Virus record (IMG/VR): IMGVR_UViG_3300049847_000076 | Location: 1-35,490 of that record | Source of the DNA: a virus | DNA length: 35,490 nucleotides | Reading direction: 5' to 3' (one strand) | Part shown: piece by piece, positions 15,824 to 22,981 of the stretch | How positions within the stretch are numbered: position 1 is the first letter of the stretch | Layout of the letters: every line of letters starts with the position of its first letter | Notes under the pieces: generated by a model | What the model saw: only the letters and a program-made list of their open reading frames with translations | Told to the model about the DNA's origin: nothing | The model's database searches: none | Made by a program: the position numbers and the translations under genes

Positions 15824-16378
15824 CTAAGAGGTTGGGATGGTTTCTTTGAAGTATGCTGTTTCGGTACAGGCTACTGGTCGTAGTGGTGGAGAATAGGTTC
15901 CGCCAGCATCGTAGGAGCAAGGGAATACGATTAGTCGGATTGGAACTACTTTCTCTTGTACGCCTGAGTGATCTAGTACTACTTCGAATCCTGGAGCTAG
16001 GATTGTCTTGAAGAATGTTATAGACGTTGGATTGGCGTTCGTACCAGAACATGCGGTCATAATAAGTGGTTGTGCTGTATCCCACATACTAAAACCGGCG
16101 GCATTGACTCGACCTCTACCTGCTGAAACGTTTCCCCATGGCCAGGCCATAGTTTGGATTGCTGCTGAATTGTACTGCATACATACAAAGTCTAGCATCA
16201 TAACTAGGCCAGTGAACAGTGTGTCTACAGGAGCGAGTCCTACAGCATCAAAGTTAATTTCTTTCTGTAGATAGCTGTATCGGTGTTTGAATCCGCCTAT
16301 AGCAATGTTACCAATGTTCAAGGCATTCCATGTTGCAGAGTATGCTCCTGATACAATCTTTGTTGTGTCTAATACCAT
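15824..16378 (-). CDS. Putative major tail tube protein
   Basis: A 184-aa protein that begins MVLDTTKIVSGAYSATWNAL and continues IGGFKHRYSYLQKEINFD. The start of a tube protein commonly has this SGAYxATWNxxxIG pattern, where the chain forms its first strands, and the length is normal for a siphovirus tube monomer. FKTILAPGFEVVLDHSGVQEKVVPIRLIVFP near residue 125 fits the second beta-sheet. AAGGAAC lies before ATG 16378. It is directly followed by the tape measure gene. The leader has a 27-bp tandem duplication, unusual for this window. Assignment is by position and pattern, not by search. Confidence 0.6.
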   Translation of the reverse strand: MVLDTTKIVSGAYSATWNALNIGNIAIGGFKHRYSYLQKEINFDAVGLAPVDTLFTGLVMMLDFVCMQYNSAAIQTMAWPWGNVSAGRGRVNAAGFSMWDTAQPLIMTACSGTNANPTSITFFKTILAPGFEVVLDHSGVQEKVVPIRLIVFPCSYDAGGTYSPPLRPVACTETAYFKETIPTS

Positions 16379-16389
16379 GTGCTAAGTTC

Positions 16390-16445
16390 CTTGTGAAATG
16401 TTCCTGTATAGGAACTATCTTGTGAAATGTTCCTGTATAGGAACT
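16390..16445 (-). repeat. 27-bp tandem repeat in the tail tube leader
   Basis: Two identical 27-bp units (16390-16416, 16419-16445) are separated by 2 bases. Each holds the inverted repeat GTTCC-TGTATA-GGAAC, so the leftward leader can form two identical small hairpins before the ribosome binding site. A recent duplication is likely. It may serve mRNA stability or regulator binding. Confidence 0.75.
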
Positions 16446-16452
16446 GTTGGTA

Positions 16453-16490
16453 AGTGTACTCTTGAGTATTCTTGAAGAATTAAGTATACT
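16453..16490. repeat. Iterated AGWATWCT palindrome array, copy E4
   Basis: AGTGTACT, AGTATTCT and AGTATACT occur in a row, with a partial AGAATT between them. It is a degenerate version of the arrays at 14035-14083 and 20936-20984 and lies between the tail tube leader repeat and the zinc-ribbon gene. Confidence 0.6.
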
Positions 16491-16512
16491 AGAGTAAGTG
16501 AATAGTGATGTA

Positions 16513-16827
16513 CTAATCTTCTAGTTGGGGTTGTGGTTCTGGCATGTTCTCTAGACAGTCGATACAGGTAGCTGCAAATCGAGCTTCCGTAGAGTGTGCA
16601 TTCGGAGCAGTAGACTCACAGCATAGCTTTAGAGGAACTAGTGTTTCTACTGCTTTGTCTTCTTCCATTACTGTGCGAGAACCACTACCTACTACTCGAC
16701 CTATACCATCAGCGTGTTGTAGATGGATTACTTCTACTCGCTGAAAGTTACAGTTCTTTCTGTTTTCGCACTGTGGGTTATCATCTTCACGTGATAGATA
16801 TTGACAGGTAGTACATCGGAATGGCAT
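16513..16827 (-). CDS. Small Cys-rich zinc-ribbon-like protein
   Basis: The 104-aa product starts MPFRCTTCQYLSREDDNP and has C5, C8, C20 and C26, a spacing typical of a zinc knuckle. A second Cys group follows: LKLCCES near residue 68 and ATCIDCLENM at about 86-95. The C-terminus is acidic and Pro/Gln-rich. It lies between a tail terminator candidate and the tail tube gene. A structural or assembly role is possible; the family is not recognised. A weak AGAGAG precedes ATG 16827. Confidence 0.65.
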   Translation of the reverse strand: MPFRCTTCQYLSREDDNPQCENRKNCNFQRVEVIHLQHADGIGRVVGSGSRTVMEEDKAVETLVPLKLCCESTAPNAHSTEARFAATCIDCLENMPEPQPQLED

Positions 16828-16838
16828 TATTGGTCTCT

Positions 16839-17429
16839 CTATGCACAGGATAGTGGGTTGTCTTTGGGATAGAACGTAGGCGATTGAAAGGTTTGGTAGG
16901 TCATGTATCCAGCAATTTTATCTCTTTCAGATGATGGCTGAGTCAGAAAGAATCCTGGATAAAGATGTGTAGGGTTAAGGGTAGTCATTCGATGTACGAA
17001 TGTCTTTGCTATGGAGAATCGCTTTTGTGCTGGATTTGTAGTCTCTGTCTGAGCTATTAAATCATTCAGTTCTACAAATAGTTCTAGTGATTGCAGCGAG
17101 TCTGTAATAGTTTGATGTGTGTCGTGCATTTCTCCATTGTCTGTGTATATGATTCCTTGCCTATCGTTAGGTGTAGATCGCATACGTTGAATGAGGTTGA
17201 TCCTGAAGTATACTACCTCTCCCCTGAAGTCTGCATCTGGACGAACTGTTACAATGGACTCAGGAGAAATAACTATGTAGCGTTCGCCCATAGAAGGAGG
17301 TGGCTTTCCTTCAGGTAGAGCAATGATCTCTTCTGCTTTTATTCCAGGAATAGCAGTGGACTTTAGACGAGCAAGAACTACATTAACAATGTAGGAACAT
17401 GGCGTCATTCTAGTTTTTATTGTTGCCAT
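16839..17429 (-). CDS. Putative tail terminator or head-tail joining protein
   Basis: A 196-aa protein that begins MATIKTRMTPCSYIVNVVLARL and includes IVISPESIVTVRPDADFRGEV, RMRSTPNDR and a long C-terminal helix/loop region. Size and position (after connector-type genes and just before tail tube) fit a tail terminator. ATG 17429 follows GATAGG with proper spacing; a TTG at 17459 in the same frame would add ten residues encoded by repeat R2 and is less likely. AGTATACT occurs inside at 17207. Function is inferred from order only. Confidence 0.5.
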   Translation of the reverse strand: MATIKTRMTPCSYIVNVVLARLKSTAIPGIKAEEIIALPEGKPPPSMGERYIVISPESIVTVRPDADFRGEVVYFRINLIQRMRSTPNDRQGIIYTDNGEMHDTHQTITDSLQSLELFVELNDLIAQTETTNPAQKRFSIAKTFVHRMTTLNPTHLYPGFFLTQPSSERDKIAGYMTYQTFQSPTFYPKDNPLSCA

Positions 17430-17434
17430 AACGT

Positions 17435-17486
17435 ACCTATCTTGTATTAGTGAAATCAAATCGATTTCTTGTCGAAATCAATTCGA
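17435..17486 (+). repeat. Dispersed 32-bp repeat, copy R2, with extra half-copy
   Basis: It matches R1 (107-139) with one or two changes and is followed by a second AATCAATTCGATT half at 17473. GAAATC and GATTTC arms can pair across the element. It fills the gap between two leftward genes. Confidence 0.7.
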
Positions 17487-17487
17487 T

Positions 17488-18249
17488 TTAGAATGGAGCG
17501 TCTTCTAGTCCAGTTCCTAGCTTCTTACGTTTCTTTGGTTTCTTCAATGAAGGATTCTGACGTATCATATCTTCGTAAAGTCTAGCTACTTCAGGCATGA
17601 TTGTATTCCAGGATTCAATATACCATACGTCGGTGTTCCTTGGAATTATCTCTCTTTGAGTATCTACTTCTCTTGCGTACTCTACTTTACGTAAAGAGAT
17701 AAATATACTAGTCCTTTTGAATCTTATCTCTTGGTCTTTAGTAGGATAGTACCTATTATTAGTAACTACTCCGGGAGAAGTTGCTCCTACTAATCGACCT
17801 GTTCGGATGTTAATTAGTGTAGCGTAGTGTCTATCGCCTTGTTCAGATAATGCAGCTTGTCGTGCTTTTCTTCTTTTTGTCGAAGGAGACGCACTGCTTT
17901 TATCTGAGTTAAGTAGTTCATTGAATCGACTGTTGTACTGTTGTTGTGCTGTTTCTAATCCTAGATCAACTCCTGGTGGAAGTTGGGTAGGACTAGTAAA
18001 CTCAGTATCTATTCCTTCTTTTTCTAGTTTACGCTTTTCAGCGATAGTATACCTGCTGAGTTTCTTCCAACTACCGGCTACTTGATCGAAGTCTCCGGTA
18101 GCTCTTCGCCAATAGGATACGTTTAAGTGTCGTAGCCATTCTTGGGTAAGTCTAGCTCTAAAGAGAGCGTATACTGGAGCGAATCGCTTGTCATGTCCAG
18201 TGAGTACAGAGTGAGGCACTCCATGATGATCGAGCATTCTCGTATCCAT
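17488..18249 (-). CDS. Hypothetical head-tail morphogenesis protein (253 aa)
   Basis: A strongly basic protein. The N-terminal part includes FAPVYALFRARLTQEWLRHL and YWRRATGDFDQVAGSWKKL; the middle has SPSTKRRKARQAAL; the late part has YIESWNTIMPEVARLYEDMI and a Lys-rich tail KKPKKRKK. The gene order connector, this protein, then terminator candidate matches gp10-like completion proteins, and the late Trp/Met helix would fit. I do not recognise a precise family. ATG 18249 comes after a TATCTTCCAGGAAT element with its GGGGGCGGGG tail. Confidence 0.5.
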   Translation of the reverse strand: MDTRMLDHHGVPHSVLTGHDKRFAPVYALFRARLTQEWLRHLNVSYWRRATGDFDQVAGSWKKLSRYTIAEKRKLEKEGIDTEFTSPTQLPPGVDLGLETAQQQYNSRFNELLNSDKSSASPSTKRRKARQAALSEQGDRHYATLINIRTGRLVGATSPGVVTNNRYYPTKDQEIRFKRTSIFISLRKVEYAREVDTQREIIPRNTDVWYIESWNTIMPEVARLYEDMIRQNPSLKKPKKRKKLGTGLEDAPF

Positions 18250-18279
18250 ACCCCGCCCCCTTATTCCTGGAAGATAGAG

Positions 18280-18468
18280 TCAGTCGGTCATTTGTTTCTT
18301 GAGTAAGTATACTATGAGTAGGGCTAGAGAGTTTCCTATGGGGAGGAATAGATCTTTAGGTACTAGTCCTGACTTGTATAAAGTCATACAGAGGATCAGG
18401 ATTACTGTTGCTGGTACGGTCTGGTATAGGATAGGCCAGATTGGATGTTTGGGGTCTGATAGGTTCAT
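18280..18468 (-). CDS. Small two-helix membrane protein, possible holin
   Basis: A 62-aa protein with two predicted membrane helices: IWPILYQTVPATVILILCM (about residues 10-28) and FLPIGNSLALLIVYLL (about 41-56), ending with the charged KKQMTD. Two short helices and a charged tail fit a class II holin, although no lysis partner is adjacent. AAGGCGG precedes ATG 18468. AGTATACT at 18306 lies within the 3' part. A membrane adaptor with no lysis role is equally possible. Confidence 0.5.
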   Translation of the reverse strand: MNLSDPKHPIWPILYQTVPATVILILCMTLYKSGLVPKDLFLPIGNSLALLIVYLLKKQMTD

Positions 18469-18489
18469 TAAAGCCGCCTTGTCTTTATA

Positions 18490-19056
18490 CTATAGCCACC
18501 AGAAAGGAGTGTATAGGGTTACGTTTTGGCCAGGTTGAATAGCTGTAGATGCTTGAGGTATTGCTCGCCATGGTTGTCTAGTGAAGCGTAGGTCTACTAT
18601 GCCTGAGTGGACATAAGCTCTTCGTCCATTGGATGGTGCTGGAAGATACTTGGTTCCATCTCTGAACTCTTCTAGATCGTCTTGTCCTTCTAGATATTCT
18701 TGTTCGTAGAGCGGTTGATTACCTCTTCGGCCAGTGAGTTTGTAGCAAGCCCAGTAGGTAGCTATCTCTCGAATGCGAGGTATCTTGTAGAGGGTGAGTT
18801 GGGAATAGCGAGGGGATAGGTAGGAGAGTACGTGTGAGGTAGCTCTTTGGATAAGGGTAGTGAGGTAGTTACTTTCTGTTACGTCAGTTACATTTGAACT
18901 GTCGTAGTTTGGATCTGTATACCGAAGATCATCGGTATGGAGATTGTATCCTTTAGCAGATAGCTCTTGTTCTATTTCTGCGATAGAAGTAAAGTATACT
19001 GGTTGGGGAGTATTCTGGTTATCTAAGGTATCTGACGTGTATTGTGGGAATGCCAT
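18490..19056 (-). CDS. Head-tail connector protein (gp6-like)
   Basis: Counted from ATG 19056 (188 aa), it opens MAFPQYTSDTLDNQN. A helical core SNYLTTLIQRATSHVLSYLS leads to LYKIPRIREIATYWACYKLTGRRG and QEYLEGQDDLEEFRDG. This pattern of a helix bundle with an R-E-I-A-x-Y-W-A-C-Y element is typical of phage gp6-type adaptors that attach below the portal. AAAGGAATAAC sits before ATG 19056, so this is the start; upstream in-frame codons belong to the 24-aa gene in another frame. AGTATACT is at 18993 inside. Confidence 0.65.
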   Translation of the reverse strand: MAFPQYTSDTLDNQNTPQPVYFTSIAEIEQELSAKGYNLHTDDLRYTDPNYDSSNVTDVTESNYLTTLIQRATSHVLSYLSPRYSQLTLYKIPRIREIATYWACYKLTGRRGNQPLYEQEYLEGQDDLEEFRDGTKYLPAPSNGRRAYVHSGIVDLRFTRQPWRAIPQASTAIQPGQNVTLYTPFWWL

Positions 19057-19058
19057 AG

Positions 19059-19133
19059 TTATTCCTTTATAGGTTCTGCTAGTAACCAAGCTATCCCAAT
19101 AACCATTAAAGGGAATATCAGTCCAATATCCAT
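19059..19133 (-). CDS. 24-aa single-span membrane microprotein
   Basis: ATG 19133 opens MDIGLIFPLMVIGIAWLLAE, almost entirely one hydrophobic helix, then PIKE and TAA. The stop is embedded in the ribosome binding site of the connector gene (AAAGGAATAACTATG), so translation would be coupled. Its own ribosome binding site is weak (AGAG). The hydrophobic composition and tight packing make it a better candidate than random ORFs of this size, but proof is lacking. Confidence 0.4.
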   Translation of the reverse strand: MDIGLIFPLMVIGIAWLLAEPIKE

Positions 19134-19145
19134 AATAATCTCTAA

Positions 19146-19343
19146 TTAACAACCTGGATTGAGCTTAGCTCGAACTGCTGCGTCTTTTGCTTCTAGTAGT
19201 TTTCGTAGAGCAACTGTTCGTTCTGGTCCTGATTCAATACTTTCGACTAGATCAAAAGCTAATGAATGAAATTTTTTCGAAGTCTCTTGTAACTGGTCTG
19301 GTAGATGCTCATACCGAAACCACTTCATCATACGTTCGTCCAT
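19146..19343 (-). CDS. Small helical protein, Acb2/Tad1 hairpin-like candidate
   Basis: The 65-aa product from ATG 19343 begins MDERMMKWFRYEHLPDQLQE and has ERTVALRKLLEAKDAAVRA near its end. I recall this ending from short phage proteins of the type (K/R)WF.(Y/F).HLP..LQ..S and ERS.AL.KLEEA..WAN, which are helical hairpins; some relatives carry the Acb2/Tad1 hairpin name for sponges that bind cyclic nucleotides and block CBASS or Thoeris defence. Assignment to that function is an inference by sequence theme. The upstream terminator at 19375-19405 shows that ATG 19343 is the start, not an in-frame start near 19421. No clear ribosome binding site is seen. Confidence 0.5.
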   Translation of the reverse strand: MDERMMKWFRYEHLPDQLQETSKKFHSLAFDLVESIESGPERTVALRKLLEAKDAAVRAKLNPGC

Positions 19344-19374
19344 AATAAATCCGATGCTAAAATTGCGAATGAAT

Positions 19375-19405
19375 AAAAACCTGCCCCAGTGTGAACTAGG
19401 GCAGG
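19375..19405 (-). terminator. Intrinsic terminator after the major capsid gene
   Basis: On the leftward strand CCTGCCC (complement of 19399-19405) pairs with GGGCAGG (complement of 19380-19386) over a 12-base loop and is followed directly by TTTTTATT. A GC-rich 7-bp stem with a U-run is the standard intrinsic terminator form. It would separate the abundant capsid message from the downstream connector genes. The 123 bases between it and the capsid stop codon hold two AGTATACT copies (19443, 19465) and no gene. Confidence 0.8.
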
Positions 19406-19528
19406 CTCCCCTATCAACCATGCCTCATCGACGAGGTTTGTAAGTATACTCAGTACTGCTACCGAGTATACTTATGTGGGCGAGAGGTACTGGGAGGTTA
19501 CTGATGCCCGCCAGATCTCTCATAGGAA

Positions 19529-20701
19529 TTAGAATACGACTGTCAGTTGGTAAGGAGCGTTAGGTTCTACAATGACTGGTGCTCCATTGTAAAGCATCTT
19601 AACGTCCGTTGCTGGTGGATCAGTCGTTAGCTCTGTGCCGAAGCCGAAGCCGTAGATGATCTCTGCTGCTCCTTGAAGGAGGTTCCATCTCATTGGTTCC
19701 GAACCAACAACCATATCAGACCAGTCCCCAGGAGGAGGAGTAATGATAGCGGTATTGGCTGGAATGTACGGGTTCCAGTTCGAGGAATTGATCTGTGCTG
19801 CAATGTCTTCTGTTGTTCCTGGAGTTACATATCCTTGATTGTAGATATGGAACTTGTACTCTGGCAAGCCGCCGAATACTACAGTAACACCAGTGTCAGG
19901 AAATACTTGATTAGGAGCAATTTCCTTCATTGGGTTAAGGGTACTGAAGATCTTGTTCACTGCGCCACCCATGCCTTGGATGGTAGAGTTGTTGAATAGG
20001 AACTTACCTACAGTAGCATTTACCCACACATCGGTGAGAGTACGTCCGTTGATACGTGCTGATTGATAGTTTAGATTCATCAATTGAGAACGAATATCAG
20101 CGGAAGGATTGTCCCATGATACATCGATAATACCGCCAGCATTAGTCAAGTTGGATGCTGGAATGTTCGATGGATTAGACACTACTTTAGATCCATCAGA
20201 GAACTCGCATAGGTTAAGGATGTTAGATCCTGTGCTCTGCGGTTTCATTCCAAATCCACCAGAGAACATACGTACTGCCATGAACTCTAAGGAGTTCTGC
20301 ATACGAGTTTTGAGGTACTGGACTTGCTTGGCGAAGTATACTTGACCCCCAGTATTAACTGGTGCTGCTTGGTTCATTCCCATAGTTCGGGATGCAAAGA
20401 TCTTCTCATCTTCGATACCGATGGAATTGTACTGTCGAGGAACAGTAATAGGAATGGTGCCTACTGGCTTGCGATTGATTCGATTTGGAGGAGCACCAGG
20501 AGCACTCATTGGACTGAGCGAACGGGTTCCTTCAAAGATATCGTATTGTCCTGATCGTCCTAGGATTCGTTGAGGATTTGGTTTGGCCATACCTAGACCG
20601 TAGTAGGTCGAGAAGGTAGTGCCAGGAGCGTGTATTCGCTCGATGAGTTTCATAACGTATGGAACTCGGAATAGTTGCTCGTATGCTACGCCTGCTGTCA
20701 T
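19529..20701 (-). CDS. Major capsid protein, lambda gpE-like family
   Basis: It forms the icosahedral shell (HK97 fold). The 390-aa product has the gpE-family layout: an N-terminal segment leading to a TYYGLGMAKPNPQRI region, RNR/PVGTIPITVPRQYNSIGIEDEK, the EDEKIFASRTMG helix, a central FAKQVQYLKTRMQNSLEFMAVRMF spine helix, then the P-domain and LPEYKFHIYNQGY near residue 280, as expected for the conserved C-terminal strand set. Order protease, decoration, then this gene matches lambda C-D-E. AAAGGAC precedes ATG 20701. The leader forms two exclusive hairpins and there is a terminator downstream, both consistent with heavy regulated expression. AGTATACT at 20335 is inside. Confidence 0.88.
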   Translation of the reverse strand: MTAGVAYEQLFRVPYVMKLIERIHAPGTTFSTYYGLGMAKPNPQRILGRSGQYDIFEGTRSLSPMSAPGAPPNRINRKPVGTIPITVPRQYNSIGIEDEKIFASRTMGMNQAAPVNTGGQVYFAKQVQYLKTRMQNSLEFMAVRMFSGGFGMKPQSTGSNILNLCEFSDGSKVVSNPSNIPASNLTNAGGIIDVSWDNPSADIRSQLMNLNYQSARINGRTLTDVWVNATVGKFLFNNSTIQGMGGAVNKIFSTLNPMKEIAPNQVFPDTGVTVVFGGLPEYKFHIYNQGYVTPGTTEDIAAQINSSNWNPYIPANTAIITPPPGDWSDMVVGSEPMRWNLLQGAAEIIYGFGFGTELTTDPPATDVKMLYNGAPVIVEPNAPYQLTVVF

Positions 20702-20708
20702 CTGTGTT

Positions 20709-20759
20709 GTCCTTTGGACCTAAGTCCATGTTATTTTGAAGTTAGGTCCATTGTGGACC
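20709..20759 (-). promoter_or_regulatory. Alternative hairpins at the capsid gene ribosome binding site
   Basis: In the leftward leader, GGTCCA and TGGACC (20745-20759) form a 6-bp hairpin with a 3-base loop. Alternatively TGGACCTAA (complement of 20742-20750) pairs over 9 bp with TTAGGTCCA (complement of 20715-20723), whose end adjoins the Shine-Dalgarno AAAGGAC. The two share one strand, so only one can form. The second fold could restrict ribosome access. Confidence 0.55.
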
Positions 20760-20785
20760 GTTAGAGTTTTAGATAAGTACACTGT

Positions 20786-20838
20786 ACCTATCTTATATTG
20801 GTGAAATCAATTCGATTCCCTATCGAAATAAATTCGAT
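20786..20838 (+). repeat. Dispersed 32-bp repeat, copy R3, with extra half-copy
   Basis: It matches R1 at 107-139 except for a few changes (TTATATTGG for TTGTATTAG) and is followed by a degenerate half-copy with ATTCGATT, as at R2. It lies in the long leader between decoration and capsid genes. Confidence 0.7.
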
Positions 20839-20922
20839 TGAGTATACAGTAGCACACCGTTCTAACTTATCAGTTTCTCTTGGAATAGAGATTGCTTCGT
20901 AGGTAGCTTCTTCGTTTGTCAA
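20788..20922 (-). CDS. Possible 44-aa ORF with TTG start in the capsid leader
   Basis: The frame from TTG 20922 reads LTNEEATYEAISIPRETDKL and then a segment with ERCATVYSIEF, ending at TAG 20790-20788. Upstream the frame stays open through the palindrome array to the decoration gene stop. Composition looks protein-like, but no convincing ribosome binding site exists and the last third is repeat R3. It may be a decayed gene or chance. No function is recognised. Confidence 0.22.
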   Translation of the reverse strand: MTNEEATYEAISIPRETDKLERCATVYSIEFISIGNRIDFTNIR

Positions 20923-20935
20923 TCCGTAAAGGATA

Positions 20936-20984
20936 AGTATACTCTTGAGTATTCTTTCAGAATTCTCGAAGAACGAAGTATACT
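20936..20984. repeat. Iterated AGWATWCT palindrome array, copy E2
   Basis: AGTATACT (20936), AGTATTCT (20948), AGAATTCT (20959) and AGTATACT (20977) have centres 12, 11 and 18 bp apart. It differs from copy E1 (14035-14083) at about one position. It lies just after the decoration gene stop codon. Confidence 0.75.
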
Positions 20985-20992
20985 CGATTGGA

Positions 20993-21508
20993 TTATCGGC
21001 CAGAGAGTGGATCTGTTAGATCGTTCTGGAAGTCGTCGGACATAGTAATCGAGTACTTGAAGTGCTTTCGAACAGCTAGTCCTACACCGGAGCGAGCTAG
21101 ACCATATCCTGCTGTAGATGCAAGGCATAGTGCCTCTGGATTTACTACTCCACCAACTAGGATGGTAGCTAAGAATTTGTCAGCATTAGCTCCATCTACT
21201 TGTGTCGATAGGCCAAGAGACATAAGAATACCGCGAGCATATTGAGTTCCGTCACCTGCTCCTGATGTGAATTGTGCCCATTTGCCTGATGCAGTAATGA
21301 TGCCCATAATACAACCGACTCGAAGTACGTCTGTCGGTGTATTACCTGCATCTCTTGCTGCTCCAGAAACTACAGCATATCCTAGGTAGATAGGGGTATA
21401 ACGACCCATACCACCATAGAGGATACCTGCATTGTCTATCTCATTGGTGAACTGTTCAGTTCCCATGCCAGGGGTCAGTAGTTGACCAGTGTATAGTCCT
21501 AATGTCAT
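20993..21508 (-). CDS. Capsid decoration protein (lambda gpD-like)
   Basis: A 171-aa protein between protease/scaffold and capsid genes, exactly where lambda has D. It starts MTLGLYTGQLLTPGMGTEQF; the central VLRVGCIMGIITASGKWAQF and GDGTQYARGILMSLGLSTQ regions resemble the gpD-type beta-tulip proteins that bind at shell three-fold sites and stabilise the expanded head. The family domain is usually about 110-170 aa. The C-terminus SITMSDDFQNDLTDPLSG is acidic. AAGGAATCC precedes ATG 21508. The assignment rests on order and pattern. Confidence 0.72.
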   Translation of the reverse strand: MTLGLYTGQLLTPGMGTEQFTNEIDNAGILYGGMGRYTPIYLGYAVVSGAARDAGNTPTDVLRVGCIMGIITASGKWAQFTSGAGDGTQYARGILMSLGLSTQVDGANADKFLATILVGGVVNPEALCLASTAGYGLARSGVGLAVRKHFKYSITMSDDFQNDLTDPLSGR

Positions 21509-21545
21509 TTAGTTGGATTCCTTGTTGTGTTTGATTGGATGAACT

Positions 21546-21610
21546 AGTGTACTATCGAGAATATTTCTAGATAGTATACTTGCGTATTCCTTCGTAATTC
21601 GTAAGGTATA
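21546..21610. repeat. Degenerate palindrome cluster between scaffold and decoration genes
   Basis: AGTGTACT (21546), AGTATACT (21573) and GGTATACT (21603) lie within 65 bases. CGTATTCC and CGTAATTCG between the last two are related to the AGWATWCT theme. It fills the 109-bp gap, where I see no gene. Confidence 0.5.
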
Positions 21611-21617
21611 CTTAGGA

Positions 21618-22853
21618 CTAGACTTGGGACAAGATACCGTCAAGTAGCTTATCGATTTCGTTGTCTGCTAGCTCTGGAGTTCCTGCTAGTGGGTTTGCTG
21701 GAATGTAAGTTCCTCGCAATGGATCTTGTTTTGGGGTAGCTGCTGGTAGTGCTGCTTCCAAAGTCGATAGCGTAAGTTCCAATGGATGCGGTGCTGCTGT
21801 TCCATCAGTAAGTACTGACATTTGGAATTCAACTTGTGGTTGAAGTGCTGCTACAGTTGCTTCAGGAAGTCCTCGTTCCTTGAGAGCATTAAGACGATTC
21901 TGGATGGTCGTCTTGATGGTATTAGTAGCACTAGTAGCCAGAGCTTTTACTAAGGCAGTGAGCTTAGTATTCTCTGCTTCTTGTGTAGCTAACTTAACTT
22001 GAAGAGCAGACAAATCTGCTGTCTGTGGTGCTGCTGCCTTAAATCCAAGGTCTTCCATTGTGAATGGAGATTTGGTAGCAGGGTTCAAAGTCTTTGCAGA
22101 TACTAGAGCTTCTGCTTGCTCTTTCGTCAATGCCATTGAGTCATCTCCTGTGGCGGACATATAAATCGGAACTGGTGATATTTCGAGTCCGCTTCCAGGA
22201 CTCTTCTGCGAGAATGCAACAAGCAAATCTCTCAAAATCGTTTTAGGCGAACAGTCATCAGGAAGTACTATTCCCCATGTTGCTGCTGCCGTCTTAATAG
22301 CTGTAACATTTACAGGTTCTTCATCGCCATCCATAGCACTCATAATAAGTGCTCCATCAGGTACATCGCTAAAATCGCTAGTTCCTGGTGCTGCTGGATG
22401 ATTGACTAATGCTACGTGCATTATAGCGTCTTTCCATTTTCTCTTCAGGCCATCTTCGTATTCATCGTGAACACTAATGGATACTTCTTTGGCTGAGTTC
22501 ATAGCTTTGTAATAAGCTGACTCCTTATCTTCGGCTGACCCTGGAAGATCAATGTAACCGTAGATAGCTGGCTTGTTTTCTTCATTAGGCTCTTGAGTAA
22601 AGAACGACCAGTATCCTGCATTATTGTATGAGGATTGAGGAGTTCCTTGGTTTAGCTCTATCTCTGTTTGAGGCTTTGCTTCCTTACTGTGTCCAAATGG
22701 AGCAGGTATCCTTAGTCCTGCTCCTATCATACTATTACTAGTATTTATCAATCTCTGTTGATAGTCTGGCTTGAAAGTCCTTGGCACTCTTCCATTCTTG
22801 GAATTTGCCATATAGGTCTTATCTGCGACTATCTCTTTTTTGACTAACGGCAT
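21618..22853 (-). CDS. Capsid maturation protease fused to scaffold
   Basis: A 411-aa protein. The N-terminal part (about 1-165) resembles the Mu gpI/DUF2213-type prohead protease: RIPAPFGHSKEAKP, AIYGYIDLPGSAEDK, then AKEVSISVHDEYEDGLKRKWKD and MHVALVNHPAAPG, where the His and the SISV/NHPA blocks are the recurrent motifs. The rest is scaffold-like: Ala/Gln/Leu/Thr-rich, with LTKEQAEALVSAK and a coiled coil LKVKLATQEAENTKL-type segment near residues 285-310, then a Pro-rich link and an acidic C-terminus. It should cleave the scaffold and itself during head maturation. TATCTTCCAGGAG lies upstream of ATG 22853. Confidence 0.8.
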   Translation of the reverse strand: MPLVKKEIVADKTYMANSKNGRVPRTFKPDYQQRLINTSNSMIGAGLRIPAPFGHSKEAKPQTEIELNQGTPQSSYNNAGYWSFFTQEPNEENKPAIYGYIDLPGSAEDKESAYYKAMNSAKEVSISVHDEYEDGLKRKWKDAIMHVALVNHPAAPGTSDFSDVPDGALIMSAMDGDEEPVNVTAIKTAAATWGIVLPDDCSPKTILRDLLVAFSQKSPGSGLEISPVPIYMSATGDDSMALTKEQAEALVSAKTLNPATKSPFTMEDLGFKAAAPQTADLSALQVKLATQEAENTKLTALVKALATSATNTIKTTIQNRLNALKERGLPEATVAALQPQVEFQMSVLTDGTAAPHPLELTLSTLEAALPAATPKQDPLRGTYIPANPLAGTPELADNEIDKLLDGILSQV

Positions 22854-22981
22854 TCCTTATACTCCTGGAAGATACTGAAGTGACTGGTGTGTAGTATACT
22901 TAATCGAGTTGGAATCGTCCCAATTTGAGGTAGGGTGTCCTTCCAGTTAGACCACCGATAAGTATACTACGCTAGATTACG

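Noticed and set aside
15756-16085. 109-aa - strand frame overlapping the tail tube candidate
   Set aside because: Low-complexity Ser/Arg composition, no ribosome binding site, and a shift of the real tail gene frame.
17429-17459. TTG start at 17459 for the tail terminator candidate
   Set aside because: Ten extra residues would be encoded by repeat R2; ATG 17429 has GATAGG at proper distance.
19344-19421. N-terminal extension of the 65-aa hairpin gene to 19421
   Set aside because: This stretch holds the capsid terminator hairpin and U-run, so it is not coding.
20919-21128. 69-aa - strand frame overlapping the decoration gene
   Set aside because: Arg/Ser-rich shadow of the decoration frame without a ribosome binding site.
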